The notes under the pieces: generated by a model | What the model saw: only the letters and a program-made list of their open reading frames with translations | Told to the model about the DNA's origin: nothing | Database searches by the model: none | Shown: in pieces, positions 1-8,345 of the stretch | How the letters are laid out: every line of letters starts with the position of its first letter | Numbering within the stretch: position 1 is the first letter of the stretch | DNA from: a bacterium | GTDB lineage: Bacteria; UBA10199; 2-02-FULL-44-16; JAAZCA01 | Reading direction: 5' to 3' | NCBI GenBank assembly: GCA_021810905.1 | Contig: JAJZQH010000006.1 | Location: forward strand, 1-64,000 | DNA: 64,000 nucleotides | Made by a program: the position numbers and the translations under genes

Positions 1-63
1 GACGGGAGGACACCGGATGAAGTGTATTTTGGATCGTTACCAAGGCTGCATAGTGCAGCTTAA
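1..63 (+). CDS. C-terminal tail of a transposase (integrase core, partial)
   Basis: The frame open from base 1 ends at a TAA at 61-63 and encodes 20 residues beginning DGRTPDEVYFG. That block matches the usual C-terminal end of rve-type integrase/transposase proteins (IS3/IS481-like), where a TPxEVYFG stretch closes the domain. The rest lies outside the window, so whether the gene is intact is unknown. No clear terminal inverted repeat is visible in the bases that follow (64-225). The call rests on a short motif only. Confidence 0.55.
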   Translation, partial: DGRTPDEVYFGSLPRLHSAA

Positions 64-225
64 CCAAACGGCAAGGCATCACTTATAAGTGCCCGTGTGC
101 GTGTCCGAAATCCCGGCTCCGGCTCTGGGATTACGAACGCGGAAACTTCGATATCTGCGGGACAAGGTAGAGCAGAAAATCGTACATGCGGGTTATGATT
201 TGTGGGGAATGGTTCATAAAAATAC

Positions 226-257
226 GCTCGGCCGACCAAAAAATTGGTCGGTCGAGC
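226..257 (-). terminator. Rho-independent terminator after the SUMF1-like gene
   Basis: A near-perfect inverted repeat (GCTCGGCCGACCAA against TTGGTCGGTCGAGC, one mismatch, A/T-rich loop) lies just downstream of the minus-strand gene ending at 285. On the minus strand the stem is followed within a few bases by a T-run (GTATTTTT). This fits an intrinsic terminator for that gene. Confidence 0.6.
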
Positions 258-284
258 GAGGGTAAGAAAACAAAGGATAAAAGT

Positions 285-1214
285 CTACACTGGTTTTTTG
301 GAGCCCCGGGGCACGCGCGCAACGCGGAAACCGTAATAGTCGAAACGGATGTCCGGGCTGCCGTCGTTGCGGTAGGCCGCGCGCAAGAACTCAAGAAAAA
401 CATTGCTCCAGGAACCGCTGCGGAGGACTCGGATTGATCCTCCACGGCGATACAGGCTTTGCGTCCATTCCCAGACATTGCCGGCCATGTCGTAGAATCC
501 AAGTTCGCTTGGCGGATACGACTTGACGTCTGCTGTGCTCCGCTTATGAAAATGGGCCAGCTTTTTTCCATTTGCATCATAGAGCTCCCCGGTGCTCGTC
601 CCGTATTCGTGACCTTTCTTACCTCTTGCCGCGGCCTCCCACTCAACCTCGGTAGGCAGACGCAATCCAAACAGCGCCGCAAAGGCCGCAGCCTCCCAGA
701 AGCTCACCAACACAACAGGTTTATTGGGTCCGCGAAACACCTCTCTCATTTGATTAAGCCGATGCGCCAAGGTCACGGGACCAACGTCCACTACCTGCTG
801 AACAATCGCATCGAGGTTAAACGCCTTCAAACCTCCCTCGATGCCTCTCAGACCGGCCAGTGTGACTGAATCCTCCACTGCCCTTCTAATGTCAGACGAA
901 GACATGCTGTTGATCTCTGCAGATCTCCCCCTCGCTATCACCCTGAGCTGGTCTCCAGGCAATTGCGCCATCAGGACCGTGTCTCTGCCTTCAAGTTGCG
1001 CCAGGCCTGCTGCATATTGTGCATTGGTGACGGGTGTCGTGCTGATATCAATCGGCTCTTCTATGTTGACTATCTGCGCAGGCAGTGTGTCAGGATCATC
1101 CTCGGCTCCAACGGGATATTCGCCTTCGGGAAGGGGCGCAAATTCAATACCCAGTGCCGCCGCGTCCAAGCCGGCCGTGACCGCCCCTCCAGTAAGTACG
1201 TTCAATGCGCTCAT
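285..1214 (-). CDS. Formylglycine-generating-enzyme/SUMF1-fold protein
   Basis: A 309-aa protein with hallmarks of the FGE-sulfatase (SUMF1) fold: PVTNAQYA near residue 65, PTEVEWEAAARG near 190, MAGNVWEW near 245 and GFRVAR at the C-terminus. About 95 residues separate the PVTNAQYA and VSFWEAAAF blocks, longer than usual, so an insert is likely. I do not see the paired cysteines of true formylglycine-generating enzymes, so it is more likely a structural or binding member than a sulfatase activator. The start at 1214 is chosen because GAGGTGAG sits about 5 bases upstream; an in-frame ATG at 1223 is possible. No signal peptide. The N-terminus is uncharged and Ala/Gly-rich, like the orphan proteins described below. 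Confidence 0.75.
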   Translation of the reverse strand: MSALNVLTGGAVTAGLDAAALGIEFAPLPEGEYPVGAEDDPDTLPAQIVNIEEPIDISTTPVTNAQYAAGLAQLEGRDTVLMAQLPGDQLRVIARGRSAEINSMSSSDIRRAVEDSVTLAGLRGIEGGLKAFNLDAIVQQVVDVGPVTLAHRLNQMREVFRGPNKPVVLVSFWEAAAFAALFGLRLPTEVEWEAAARGKKGHEYGTSTGELYDANGKKLAHFHKRSTADVKSYPPSELGFYDMAGNVWEWTQSLYRRGGSIRVLRSGSWSNVFLEFLRAAYRNDGSPDIRFDYYGFRVARVPRGSKKPV

Positions 1215-1259
1215 AAATCTCACCTCTCTTGCAGGTGCATCATTTCGGGTTATGCTCCC

Positions 1260-1286
1260 TTATCGAGTTATTGCTGAATTTGTTTC
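1260..1286 (-). promoter_or_regulatory. Weak candidate for the shared sigma-28-like promoter
   Basis: Read toward the SUMF1-like gene, this stretch gives GAAACAAA, 13 bases, CGATAA. The -10 box and the spacing match the family found at seven other sites, but the -35 box matches GCAACTTT at only four of eight positions. It is listed because its position is right; on its own it would not be convincing. Confidence 0.25.
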
Positions 1287-1462
1287 GTGGATTTTTGCAT
1301 TTTGTTCAGAATTCTTATTTATCCTTAAAATACAAAATGTTACAAACACCACAGACCGACTTCCAGGTTTTATATTTCCCTCTCATAAAACTGGCGAAAT
1401 GCCGCAAGAGTGCCGCAAGAGTGCAATTGCCATACGCACAGGCGTATGATATTTCTTAGTCG

Positions 1463-1807
1463 ATGAAACAACTTCCTCACATTTCATTATCGGACAAGGA
1501 TCGCAAGGCAATTGAAGAAACCGCTTCCCTTCTCAAGGATAAATTCGGCGTCAGAAAAATAGTGCTCTTCGGTTCCAAGGTCCGCGGAACAGATACATCC
1601 GAATCAGACATCGATTTGCTGGCCCTCACATCAATGCCGCCTGACTGGATCGAAAAAAACAGAATGAGAGATGCCCTGTTTCACCTCCAGCTTAAATACA
1701 ATGTCGTTTTCAACCTGATGATCATGGCATCCTCTGAATGGGAAACTGGCCTGATTTCGGTAATGCCGATCCATCGGGAAATCGAAGAACATGGAGCTGC
1801 CGCATGA
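1463..1807 (+). CDS. MNT-type nucleotidyltransferase, probable antitoxin
   Basis: A 114-aa minimal nucleotidyltransferase. The polymerase-beta-type active site is visible as GS at residues 37-38 and DID at 49-51 (GSKVRG...SDIDLL), the GSx10DxD pattern of MntA-type proteins. In characterised MNT/HEPN pairs this protein transfers AMP to the HEPN partner and silences it. The stop codon overlaps the start of the HEPN gene (ATGA at 1804-1807), so the two are translationally coupled. The 24 bases at 1400-1425 contain a direct repeat of GCCGCAAGAGT, of unknown meaning. Confidence 0.85.
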   Translation: MKQLPHISLSDKDRKAIEETASLLKDKFGVRKIVLFGSKVRGTDTSESDIDLLALTSMPPDWIEKNRMRDALFHLQLKYNVVFNLMIMASSEWETGLISVMPIHREIEEHGAAA

Positions 1808-2196
1808 CGGACGATGAAAAAATCAAAAAAGCCGTCGAATACTGGATGGCAAAGGCGAATGAAGCGCTTGATTCCGCGAACGCGGAGTTCGCAGCAAGTC
1901 GCTTATCTTTTGCGATCAACCGCGCCTACTATGCCTGCTATTACGCGGCAACGGCAATCATGCTGCGAAGGGGCAAAGAGTTTACCAAACACTCAGGAGT
2001 TCGTGCTGCCGTGCATCAGCATCTCATAAAAACTGGCGAGCTATCTGAGGATTTGGGGCGGGCTTACGACAACCTGTTTGAGGAACGTCAGGAAGGCGAT
2101 TACATCGGATTCACTTCGTTTGAATCGGAGCAGGTTGTCGATGCTATCGCCAAGGCAGTGCGATTTGTTGATCAAATAGAAATACTCCTCGCCTGA
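1804..2196 (+). CDS. HEPN-domain protein, probable toxin of the MNT/HEPN pair
   Basis: A 130-aa all-helical HEPN protein (COG1895-like) with the AYYACYYAA helix at residues 41-49 and a GDYIGF segment near 100. An R-x6-H pattern (R56, H63) could be the RNase motif of HEPN toxins, but it is not the classical R-x4-H-x-Y. The start is the ATG at 1804, overlapping the MNT stop; an upstream in-frame ATG at 1738 would run through the partner gene. Together the pair forms a type VII-like toxin-antitoxin or nucleotide-modification module near transposase remains and a repeat element. The RNase activity is inferred. Confidence 0.8.
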   Translation: MTDDEKIKKAVEYWMAKANEALDSANAEFAASRLSFAINRAYYACYYAATAIMLRRGKEFTKHSGVRAAVHQHLIKTGELSEDLGRAYDNLFEERQEGDYIGFTSFESEQVVDAIAKAVRFVDQIEILLA

Positions 2197-2236
2197 TCGC
2201 GTATGCACACGTTGTGTCATCACATCTTCCGTCACT

Positions 2237-2475
2237 CGTCGTTCGTAAACAGCTATTAACCCTAATCCGGCAATAAAACTCGCCATCGACATCCCCTCTC
2301 CCTTGATGGGAGAGGGTTGGGGAGAGGGTGAACAATTGGAACCAAGTCTACCACAAGTGTGTTTCCCCTCACCCCTTCCCTCTCCCGCAAGGGGAGAGGG
2401 GGCTGTGCTTTGCGTGTCCGACATTTGAAATTTATTGCCGGATTAGGGTTAACGGTTTGCGAAATACGAACGACG
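2237..2475. repeat. MITE-like element with long terminal inverted repeats
   Basis: The 239-bp segment between the HEPN gene and icd has two-part inverted termini. The outer 11 bp are CGTCGTTCGTA (2237-2247) matched at 2465-2475. The inner 22 bp at 2256-2277 are matched perfectly at 2431-2452 (core CCCTAATCCGGCAATAAA). Inside lie two further hairpins built on CCCTCTCCC/GGGAGAGGG (about 2283-2330 and 2365-2400). There is no coding capacity of its own. This is the architecture of a non-autonomous MITE with nested REP-like palindromes. Confidence 0.7.
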
Positions 2476-2479
2476 TTTT

Positions 2480-3688
2480 TTAAAGTGTCTTTTCCAGCCT
2501 CTTTGCCACCTGATCGATGAAACCTTCCGTGGTCTCGTAATTCGAGAGCGGCGGCGTTACGAGCGAAGTCAAATCCTTGGTCATGATGCCGCTCTCGATG
2601 CAAGCTATGACCGAACTCTCAACCCTGTCGGCGAATTTCATCACCTCGGGCGTATCGTCCAGCTCGCCGCGCTTGCGCAGGGCGCCGGTCCACGCGAAGA
2701 TGGAGGCTACGGAGTTGGTGCTGGTCTTGTTGCCCTTGAGATGCTCGTAATAATGGCGCCGCACCGTGCCGTGGGCCGCCTCGTATTCGAACTTTCCGTC
2801 AGGCGATACCAGCACGGAGGTCATCATGCCGAGGCTGCCGAAGCCGGAGGCGATCATGTCCGAGAATACGTCGCCGTCGTAGTTGCGGCACGCCCACAGG
2901 ATGCCGCCTTCGTGTTTCATTATCTGCGCCACCGCGTCGTCGATGAGCATGTACCGGTAGATGATGCCGGCCTTGTCGAATTCTTCCTTGTATTTTGCGA
3001 TCTCGGCGCTGAACACGTCCTTGAAGTGCGCGTGATATTTTTTGCTGATCGTGTCCTTGGCCCCGAACCAGAGATTCACCTTCTCCGAGAGCGCGTAGTT
3101 GATGCACGCCTTTGCAAAGGAGCGTATCGACTTGTCTGTGTTGTACATGCCCAGTATGACGCCGGGGCCCGTGAAATCCTTGAGCACAAGATGCGCGGCG
3201 CCGCTGCCGTCCGCTGGAATGAAGACCATCTCGGCCTTTCCAGGTTTTGTGACGATGTATTCCTGACACTTGTAGAGATCGCCGTAGGCGTGGCGGCCGA
3301 TGATGATCGGTTTCTTCCAGCTGCGCACCGCGGGCAGGATGTTTTTGGTCATGATCGGCTTGCGGAAGACCGTGCCATCGAGGATTCCCCTGATGGTGCC
3401 GTTGGGTGACGGCCACGCCTTCTTGAGCTTGTATTCCGTGACGCGCTCCGCGTCCGGCGTGATCGTGGCGCACTTCACGCCGACTCCGTACTCCTTGATC
3501 GCCTCGGCGGCATCCACCGTAACGTTGTCGTCCGTCTCGTCGCGGTGCTTAACGCTCAAGTCGAAATACTTGAGATCGACTTCAAGAAACGGCTTGATGA
3601 GTTTTTCCTTGATCATCGCCCAGATAATCCGCGTCATCTCGTCGCCGTCCATTTCGACTATAGGTTTTGCTACTTTAATCTTTGACAT
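2480..3688 (-). CDS. icd: NADP-dependent isocitrate dehydrogenase (eukaryotic type)
   Basis: A 402-aa protein, full length for the dimeric eukaryotic-type (type II) enzyme. It oxidatively decarboxylates isocitrate to 2-oxoglutarate in the TCA cycle. Visible motifs are [10 protein letters not shown] at the N-terminus, the substrate loop [10 protein letters not shown] near residue 95, [10 protein letters not shown] near 130, and the cofactor region [10 protein letters not shown] with [16 protein letters not shown] near 310-330. The start has a strong ribosome site (GAGGAGG, 5 bases). It lies downstream of the aconitase gene on the same strand with an 92-bp gap filled by a palindromic repeat, so the two consecutive TCA steps are probably co-transcribed. 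Confidence 0.95.
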   Translation of the reverse strand: MSKIKVAKPIVEMDGDEMTRIIWAMIKEKLIKPFLEVDLKYFDLSVKHRDETDDNVTVDAAEAIKEYGVGVKCATITPDAERVTEYKLKKAWPSPNGTIRGILDGTVFRKPIMTKNILPAVRSWKKPIIIGRHAYGDLYKCQEYIVTKPGKAEMVFIPADGSGAAHLVLKDFTGPGVILGMYNTDKSIRSFAKACINYALSEKVNLWFGAKDTISKKYHAHFKDVFSAEIAKYKEEFDKAGIIYRYMLIDDAVAQIMKHEGGILWACRNYDGDVFSDMIASGFGSLGMMTSVLVSPDGKFEYEAAHGTVRRHYYEHLKGNKTSTNSVASIFAWTGALRKRGELDDTPEVMKFADRVESSVIACIESGIMTKDLTSLVTPPLSNYETTEGFIDQVAKRLEKTL

Positions 3689-3702
3689 GAATGCCTCCTC
3701 AT

Positions 3703-3780
3703 CCCCTCCTTTGTAAGGAGGGGTAAGGGGAGGTAGACCAAGGTCTACCCCACCCTACCCTCCCCTTACAAAGGGGAGGG
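3703..3780. repeat. Palindromic interspersed repeat, copy 1 (icd-acn gap)
   Basis: Two short palindromes (CCTCCTTTGTAAGGAGG and CCTCCCCTTACAAAGGGGAGG forms) flank a central palindrome, GTAGACCAAGGTCTAC. Related copies are at 38668-38748, 41983-42064 and, truncated, 62034-62071. It fills almost the whole intergenic gap between acn and icd. The RNA could fold into three stems, so it may influence mRNA stability of the downstream icd message. Confidence 0.8.
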
Positions 3781-5718
3781 TTAGTTATTTTTATTCGTGT
3801 AATTGAGCAACCCCCCAGCCAGCACGATCTTGCGCTGGCGCTCGGAGAGCGTTGCCATGCACTCGATATCTTTTTTCTTCGTAACATCCTTGAGCGTGAT
3901 CGCGCTGCCGCTTTCTATCGCCCTGCGCACGTCGGCGATCTCAAGCGAATCGCCCTGATCGATCGCGTCATAATCAGCAGGATTCTTGAACGTAAGCGGG
4001 ATAATTCCGAAGTTGATGAGGTTCGCGGCGTGGATTCGCTCGAACGATTTTGCGATCACCGCCTTGACGCCGAGATACATGGGGCAGAGCGCCGCGTGCT
4101 CGCGTGAGGAGCCCTGGCCGTACGATTCGCCCGCGACTATGACGTTGTGTATTCCCGCTTCCTTGTTCTTCATCGCACGCTCGGAAAAATTCGCGTCCAC
4201 GTTCTCAAATACGTACTTGGCGTACGCCGGTACGTTGGAGCGATACTTGAGGCGCGCGCCCGCGGGCATGATGTGATCCGTGGTGATCTTGTCGCCCACC
4301 TTGATTGCGGCCACGCCAGCGAGCTTCGCAGGCATGGGTGTGTTAGTGGGAGGCGCGCCGATGTTCGGACCGCGCACAATGGCGCTCTCGCGCAGCGCTG
4401 GCGTGGGGAATATGAACATCCCGTCATCGATCAAAAATTTCTTCGGCATCTTCACGTCTGGATATTCCATCTTGAGCGTGCGCGGGTCGACGAGCTCCCC
4501 CGTGATCGCCGCGGCAGCCGCCACCTCTACGCTTGTGAGATAGACCTGCGCGTCCTTCGTACCGCTGCGGCCCTCGAAGTTGCGGTTGATAGTACGGATG
4601 GAGACGCCCTTCGAAGGCGGCGAGAGGGAGTTACCGATACAGAATCCGCACGCGCTCTCGAGTATGCGCACGCCGGCATCCACGAGATCCGCAAGATATC
4701 CTTCGTGCGCCAGCATCGCGAGCACCTGACGGGAACCCGGGGCTACGCCAACGCTCACGTGCGGATTCACCTTGCGGCCCTTGAGCATTTTGGCCACCGT
4801 TACGAGATCTTCATAGGAAGAATTCGTGCACGAGCCGATGCAGACCTGATCGACCGCAAGCCCTGCAAGCTCACTCACCTTCTTCACGTTGCCGGGGCTG
4901 TGCGGTGTCGCGACCATCGGCTCAAGCAAAGACAGATCCAGCTCGATCACGCGGTCGTATTCCGCATCCGCGTCCGCAGTGAGCTGTTTCCAATCCCTCT
5001 CCCTTCCCTGCGCCGCGAGGAAACGCTTCGTCTCTTCATCCGACGGAAAGATCGAGGTGGTCACGCCCATCTCCGCGCCCATATTCGTGATGGTGGCGCG
5101 CTCCGGGACCGTGAGCGTCGCTACGCCCGGCCCGCCATATTCGAGCATCACGCCCACATTGCCCTTTGTGGTGAGCGTCTCGAGCATCTTGAGCACTACG
5201 TCCTTCGCGGTGACCCAGGGTTTCAATTCGCCGATGAGATTGACCAGATAGACCTTCGGGGCCGTGAGATAAAAAAGGCCGCCGCCCATGGCGACAGCCA
5301 CGTCAAGCCCGCCCGCACCGATTGCGATCTGGCCGACGCCACCACCCGTTGTCGTATGCGAATCAGAGCCGAGAAGCGTAGTACCCGGCTTGCCGAAGCG
5401 TTCGAGATGGACCTGATGGCAGATGCCGTTGCCCGGCCGCGAAAAGACGATACCAAAGCGCGCGGCCACGCTCTGGAGATACGCGTGGTCGTCGGCGTTT
5501 TCGAATCCAACCTGAATCGTATTGTGATCGACGTATGAGACGGAGAGATCGGTCTTGATCTCCTTCATACCCATCGCCTCAAACTGAAGATATGCCATGG
5601 TGCCGGTGGCGTCCTGCGTGAGTGTCTGGTCTATGCGGATGCCGATCTCCTGTCCGGCTGCCAGTTTGCCCTCACGAAGATGGTCCTGCAGAACCTTCTG
5701 GACGATGTTGCGGCCCAT
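3781..5718 (-). CDS. Aconitate hydratase
   Basis: A 645-aa single-chain aconitase of the shorter bacterial type (about 650 aa rather than the 890 aa of AcnA). It interconverts citrate and isocitrate. Features: TLTQDATGTMAYLQFEAMG near residue 32, GSDSHTTTGGG near 115, and the iron-sulfur ligand cysteines in CIGSCTNSS (near 295) and ACGFCIGN (near 360). The C-terminal swivel domain has GESYGQGSSREHAA near 540. The stop codon lies at the edge of the palindromic repeat preceding icd, and the product feeds that enzyme directly. Confidence 0.93.
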   Translation of the reverse strand: MGRNIVQKVLQDHLREGKLAAGQEIGIRIDQTLTQDATGTMAYLQFEAMGMKEIKTDLSVSYVDHNTIQVGFENADDHAYLQSVAARFGIVFSRPGNGICHQVHLERFGKPGTTLLGSDSHTTTGGGVGQIAIGAGGLDVAVAMGGGLFYLTAPKVYLVNLIGELKPWVTAKDVVLKMLETLTTKGNVGVMLEYGGPGVATLTVPERATITNMGAEMGVTTSIFPSDEETKRFLAAQGRERDWKQLTADADAEYDRVIELDLSLLEPMVATPHSPGNVKKVSELAGLAVDQVCIGSCTNSSYEDLVTVAKMLKGRKVNPHVSVGVAPGSRQVLAMLAHEGYLADLVDAGVRILESACGFCIGNSLSPPSKGVSIRTINRNFEGRSGTKDAQVYLTSVEVAAAAAITGELVDPRTLKMEYPDVKMPKKFLIDDGMFIFPTPALRESAIVRGPNIGAPPTNTPMPAKLAGVAAIKVGDKITTDHIMPAGARLKYRSNVPAYAKYVFENVDANFSERAMKNKEAGIHNVIVAGESYGQGSSREHAALCPMYLGVKAVIAKSFERIHAANLINFGIIPLTFKNPADYDAIDQGDSLEIADVRRAIESGSAITLKDVTKKKDIECMATLSERQRKIVLAGGLLNYTNKNN

Positions 5719-5886
5719 GGGCGCCCCCTTAAAATCGTGTTAAGTGGCTGTGTTCAATGGACATGCGGGCGATTTCTATACTGAAAAAAAAATCTTGTAC
5801 ATCTAAAATTCTTTATGTAGAGCGTGATAACTTATCGTTCGATTTGTTCTTCCATTCATTCCGTTTTCATTCTTCATGGACATGAC

Positions 5887-6498
5887 TTAGTTCCTGAGCG
5901 CAGGGCAGTTGCAGCCCTTTTTTGCCGGGGCTGGCGCATCGTTGAGGTCCGAATTCTTCGCAGATGCCGTCTCTTGCGCCTTGCTCGGAAGCGGCGGTGG
6001 AAGTGATGCAGCGGGGGCGGCGGATGGCGTCTTTTCCACGCCTGCAGCCCCGTTCACCCAGCGCCACTGCCCCGCGCTGTACGTTGCAAGCGGGCTGCGC
6101 TCCGGGCCCTCGTTGATGTGAAAGGCCAGGTCCGTGTCCGGGTTAAAGCTCTTCGCGATTGAGGGCGCATAGATCGGCAGACGATCTTCCAGCACCGAAA
6201 TAAACGTGCGTATCTGGCGGGTGACAAAATCCTGGAGTCTCTTCCTGTTATCCCTCAGCTCCCGCGCCAGCACGGTGACCTCGACGTCGATGATGTCCTC
6301 CGGTGAAAGCTTTGGCGCAAAGGACACGCGCTCGGAGGCCAGGTAGAGGCTAACCGCATCGACCTGCGTGAGCAGCGCGGCCTGCTCCGTGACCACGACC
6401 TTTTTCTGGAGGTCTGCCTCCTTGAGCTCTCCAAAAGCCGTTGTTGCCGAAAACATGACCCCCAAGACCGCTGCCACCGCCATCGCACGATATCTCAT
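5887..6498 (-). CDS. Secreted protein of unknown function
   Basis: 203 aa. A signal peptide is clear: MRYRAMAVAAVLGVMFSATTAFG with cleavage likely after AFG. The mature part begins with a helical stretch (residues 25-110) and ends with a proline/alanine-rich tail (150-195) carrying a CNC motif four residues before the end region. The ribosome site is GAGGGAGGGG six bases before ATG. I do not recognise a family. It stands alone, with about 110-170 bp on either side. A periplasmic location is inferred. Confidence 0.7.
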   Translation of the reverse strand: MRYRAMAVAAVLGVMFSATTAFGELKEADLQKKVVVTEQAALLTQVDAVSLYLASERVSFAPKLSPEDIIDVEVTVLARELRDNRKRLQDFVTRQIRTFISVLEDRLPIYAPSIAKSFNPDTDLAFHINEGPERSPLATYSAGQWRWVNGAAGVEKTPSAAPAASLPPPLPSKAQETASAKNSDLNDAPAPAKKGCNCPALRN

Positions 6499-6606
6499 AT
6501 CCCCTCCCTCGTAGTGCGGGTATCGTTTTTTGAACGAGATGTAAATATCGTTACTACTCAGGCAGACAGAACTCAGAATGCAGGAACCAGAATGAGGAGG
6601 AAGGCG

Positions 6607-8121
6607 TCACGGGAGATAGACCACCCAGTCAGAAAAGTGGTGTGCGGCGCTGAGGAGGGTGCTCTCTTTGACCTGCATCATCCTCCTGCTCGAAAGGCCG
6701 GCGGCGACGGCCAACTCGGAAACCAGTCGGGCGCTGTCGTAGCCGACCCGTGGTCTCGAATCCGGATTCGTCTCTGGCAAGGAAAAATGGACGACGGGCC
6801 CACGCACACCGCTCATTCGCGCCACCAAGGCATTGAGCGAGGCACTCTTTCTCAGATCGCGCCACGAGCCGCACCAATCCCTTCCCGCGAGCACGGCGAT
6901 CCTCGCCCTTGAATCCTCTTTCAAGAATTTAGAGAGGATGCCCGCTGCATGAAACGCCCTCTGGGGGAGAGCGCATTCGAAAACCCAGCTGCTCATCTCA
7001 TCGAGACTTTTCACCTGACCGAGGAATTGTCGTACTCCCCAGAGATGGAGCGCCTGCAACCTATTCCAACCGACATCGTCATAATGCGGGCGACAGGATA
7101 GTCGCGACCGTTCAGGCCCCTTCCAAAAATAGGGACGCGTCGATGCGTCGATACGTAGATCCAGCGGCATCGGGGCAAGCCCGGCCGCAAAAGCACGCCG
7201 CGCAATCTCCACGTAGGGCCCAAACATCTCTTCGGCCTGGTCATATGAGATTTGGCAGGCCTCGGGATCTGCATTATGATAGAATTGTTCATGATCAATG
7301 ACGAATTTCTCCTCAACAAAATCCGGATCCCGCAGATGTTCCTCAATCGGTCCACCCGAATTAAAGACGCAGAGAGCCATGTGCGTGAAGCCGAGCCCTT
7401 TCAGGATCGGAATGACATTCTCTTCCATTTCCCGACGGGAAGATGGAGATAAACAGATTTCGCCGAAATAGACGATCCGGTGCGAGCCTGCGATCGTGCG
7501 ATAATCGACATCGACCGCGCGGCGGAAGGGGTGGAGAGGAGAGCTCGCGCCTCCTTGTTGCAATCGCTCAAATTGCGCCTGAACCAGTTTCACGGAGGAG
7601 AGCGCATTTGGATCGAACAGGGGCTGCGCGATTGTTGCTCGAAAAAAGACGCCCAGTTCCGCCAGCGCCTCCCGAGAGCCTGCAATGGCGGCAATGGCAT
7701 CAGGCGCATCCCTCAGAGCCGACAGATAACGAGACACCTCAGCAAAAGGAGTCTCATTGCTATAACCGCCATTGTGTTCGAGAAGTTTCCGCGCCTCAGC
7801 GGTCCATTCATTCTGCCCGGCGGTACCGAGAGCCCGAGCCAGCACGCCCAGATGTCCTCGGAGTTGTCCATTCCGGTAAATCGCAGACCTGTCTGCTGTC
7901 AGATAACCTCGAGGTTTGGAAGGGGTATAGATGCACTCCTCCAGCATCTGGTCCTGGGTAATGCCCTCGGCAAGCCCCTCCACATCCCCGATCCATTCAC
8001 CCACAGCCTCCGCTTCCGTCACATCGGGATCAGCCAGCACATCCGTCTGCGCGAGGGGAAAGGCGAGGGATGCGGAGGAAAATTGATCTGGAATGGATGG
8101 ACAATAAAATGACGCGCACAT
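6607..8121 (-). CDS. Orphan 504-aa protein, possible ChaN/Tiki-like fold
   Basis: No family is recognised with confidence. Residues 210-260 (RIVYFGEICLSPSSRREMEE followed by GFTHMALCVFNSGGPIEEHL) recall the first strand-helix-strand block of the ChaN/erythromycin-esterase/Tiki hydrolase fold, where a GExH motif follows a hydrophobic strand. Here the histidine is absent. A later strand RIAVLAGRDWC near 430 would be the counterpart of the C-terminal strand. There is no signal peptide; the N-terminus is rich in Ser, Pro and Ala. The ATG has AGGAGTG about 6 bases upstream. It is preceded by a site of the shared sigma-28-like promoter family and is divergent from the cyclase-sigma factor pair. Possible secreted effector (inference). 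Confidence 0.7.
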   Translation of the reverse strand: MCASFYCPSIPDQFSSASLAFPLAQTDVLADPDVTEAEAVGEWIGDVEGLAEGITQDQMLEECIYTPSKPRGYLTADRSAIYRNGQLRGHLGVLARALGTAGQNEWTAEARKLLEHNGGYSNETPFAEVSRYLSALRDAPDAIAAIAGSREALAELGVFFRATIAQPLFDPNALSSVKLVQAQFERLQQGGASSPLHPFRRAVDVDYRTIAGSHRIVYFGEICLSPSSRREMEENVIPILKGLGFTHMALCVFNSGGPIEEHLRDPDFVEEKFVIDHEQFYHNADPEACQISYDQAEEMFGPYVEIARRAFAAGLAPMPLDLRIDASTRPYFWKGPERSRLSCRPHYDDVGWNRLQALHLWGVRQFLGQVKSLDEMSSWVFECALPQRAFHAAGILSKFLKEDSRARIAVLAGRDWCGSWRDLRKSASLNALVARMSGVRGPVVHFSLPETNPDSRPRVGYDSARLVSELAVAAGLSSRRMMQVKESTLLSAAHHFSDWVVYLP

Positions 8122-8160
8122 TTTTCACTCCTGAAAAAATCGAAAGATGGACCGAACTGA

Positions 8161-8187
8161 TTGTCGGCAGCTTATCAGAAAGGTTGC
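8161..8187 (-). promoter_or_regulatory. Sigma-28-like promoter (variant site)
   Basis: In gene orientation: GCAACCTT, 13 bases, CGACAA, with GC before the -10 box. Each box differs by one base from the family consensus GCAACTTT-N13-CGATAA. It lies about 40 bp upstream of the start of the 504-aa orphan gene. Confidence 0.6.
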
Positions 8188-8345
8188 TGAGTTTTTTGTC
8201 ATTTGTTACTGCAACGGTAAAATGTCATCTTCATCCCACTCAATCCAGCACTTGCCGTGAAGGCAGCGGAGATAATCCTTCAATATCACCCACTTTTCAA
8301 TCGCCCCCCCTTGCAAAGTCCACGCTGCCCGCCTATAGAGCGGAC

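Noticed and set aside
1396-1425. Direct repeat of GCCGCAAGAGT as a possible CRISPR or operator
   Set aside because: Only two adjacent copies without spacers; may simply be a small duplication.
4147-5538. Long open frame antisense to aconitase (463 codons)
   Set aside because: Arg/His-rich shadow produced by codon bias in a GC-rich gene; the aconitase frame has all family motifs.
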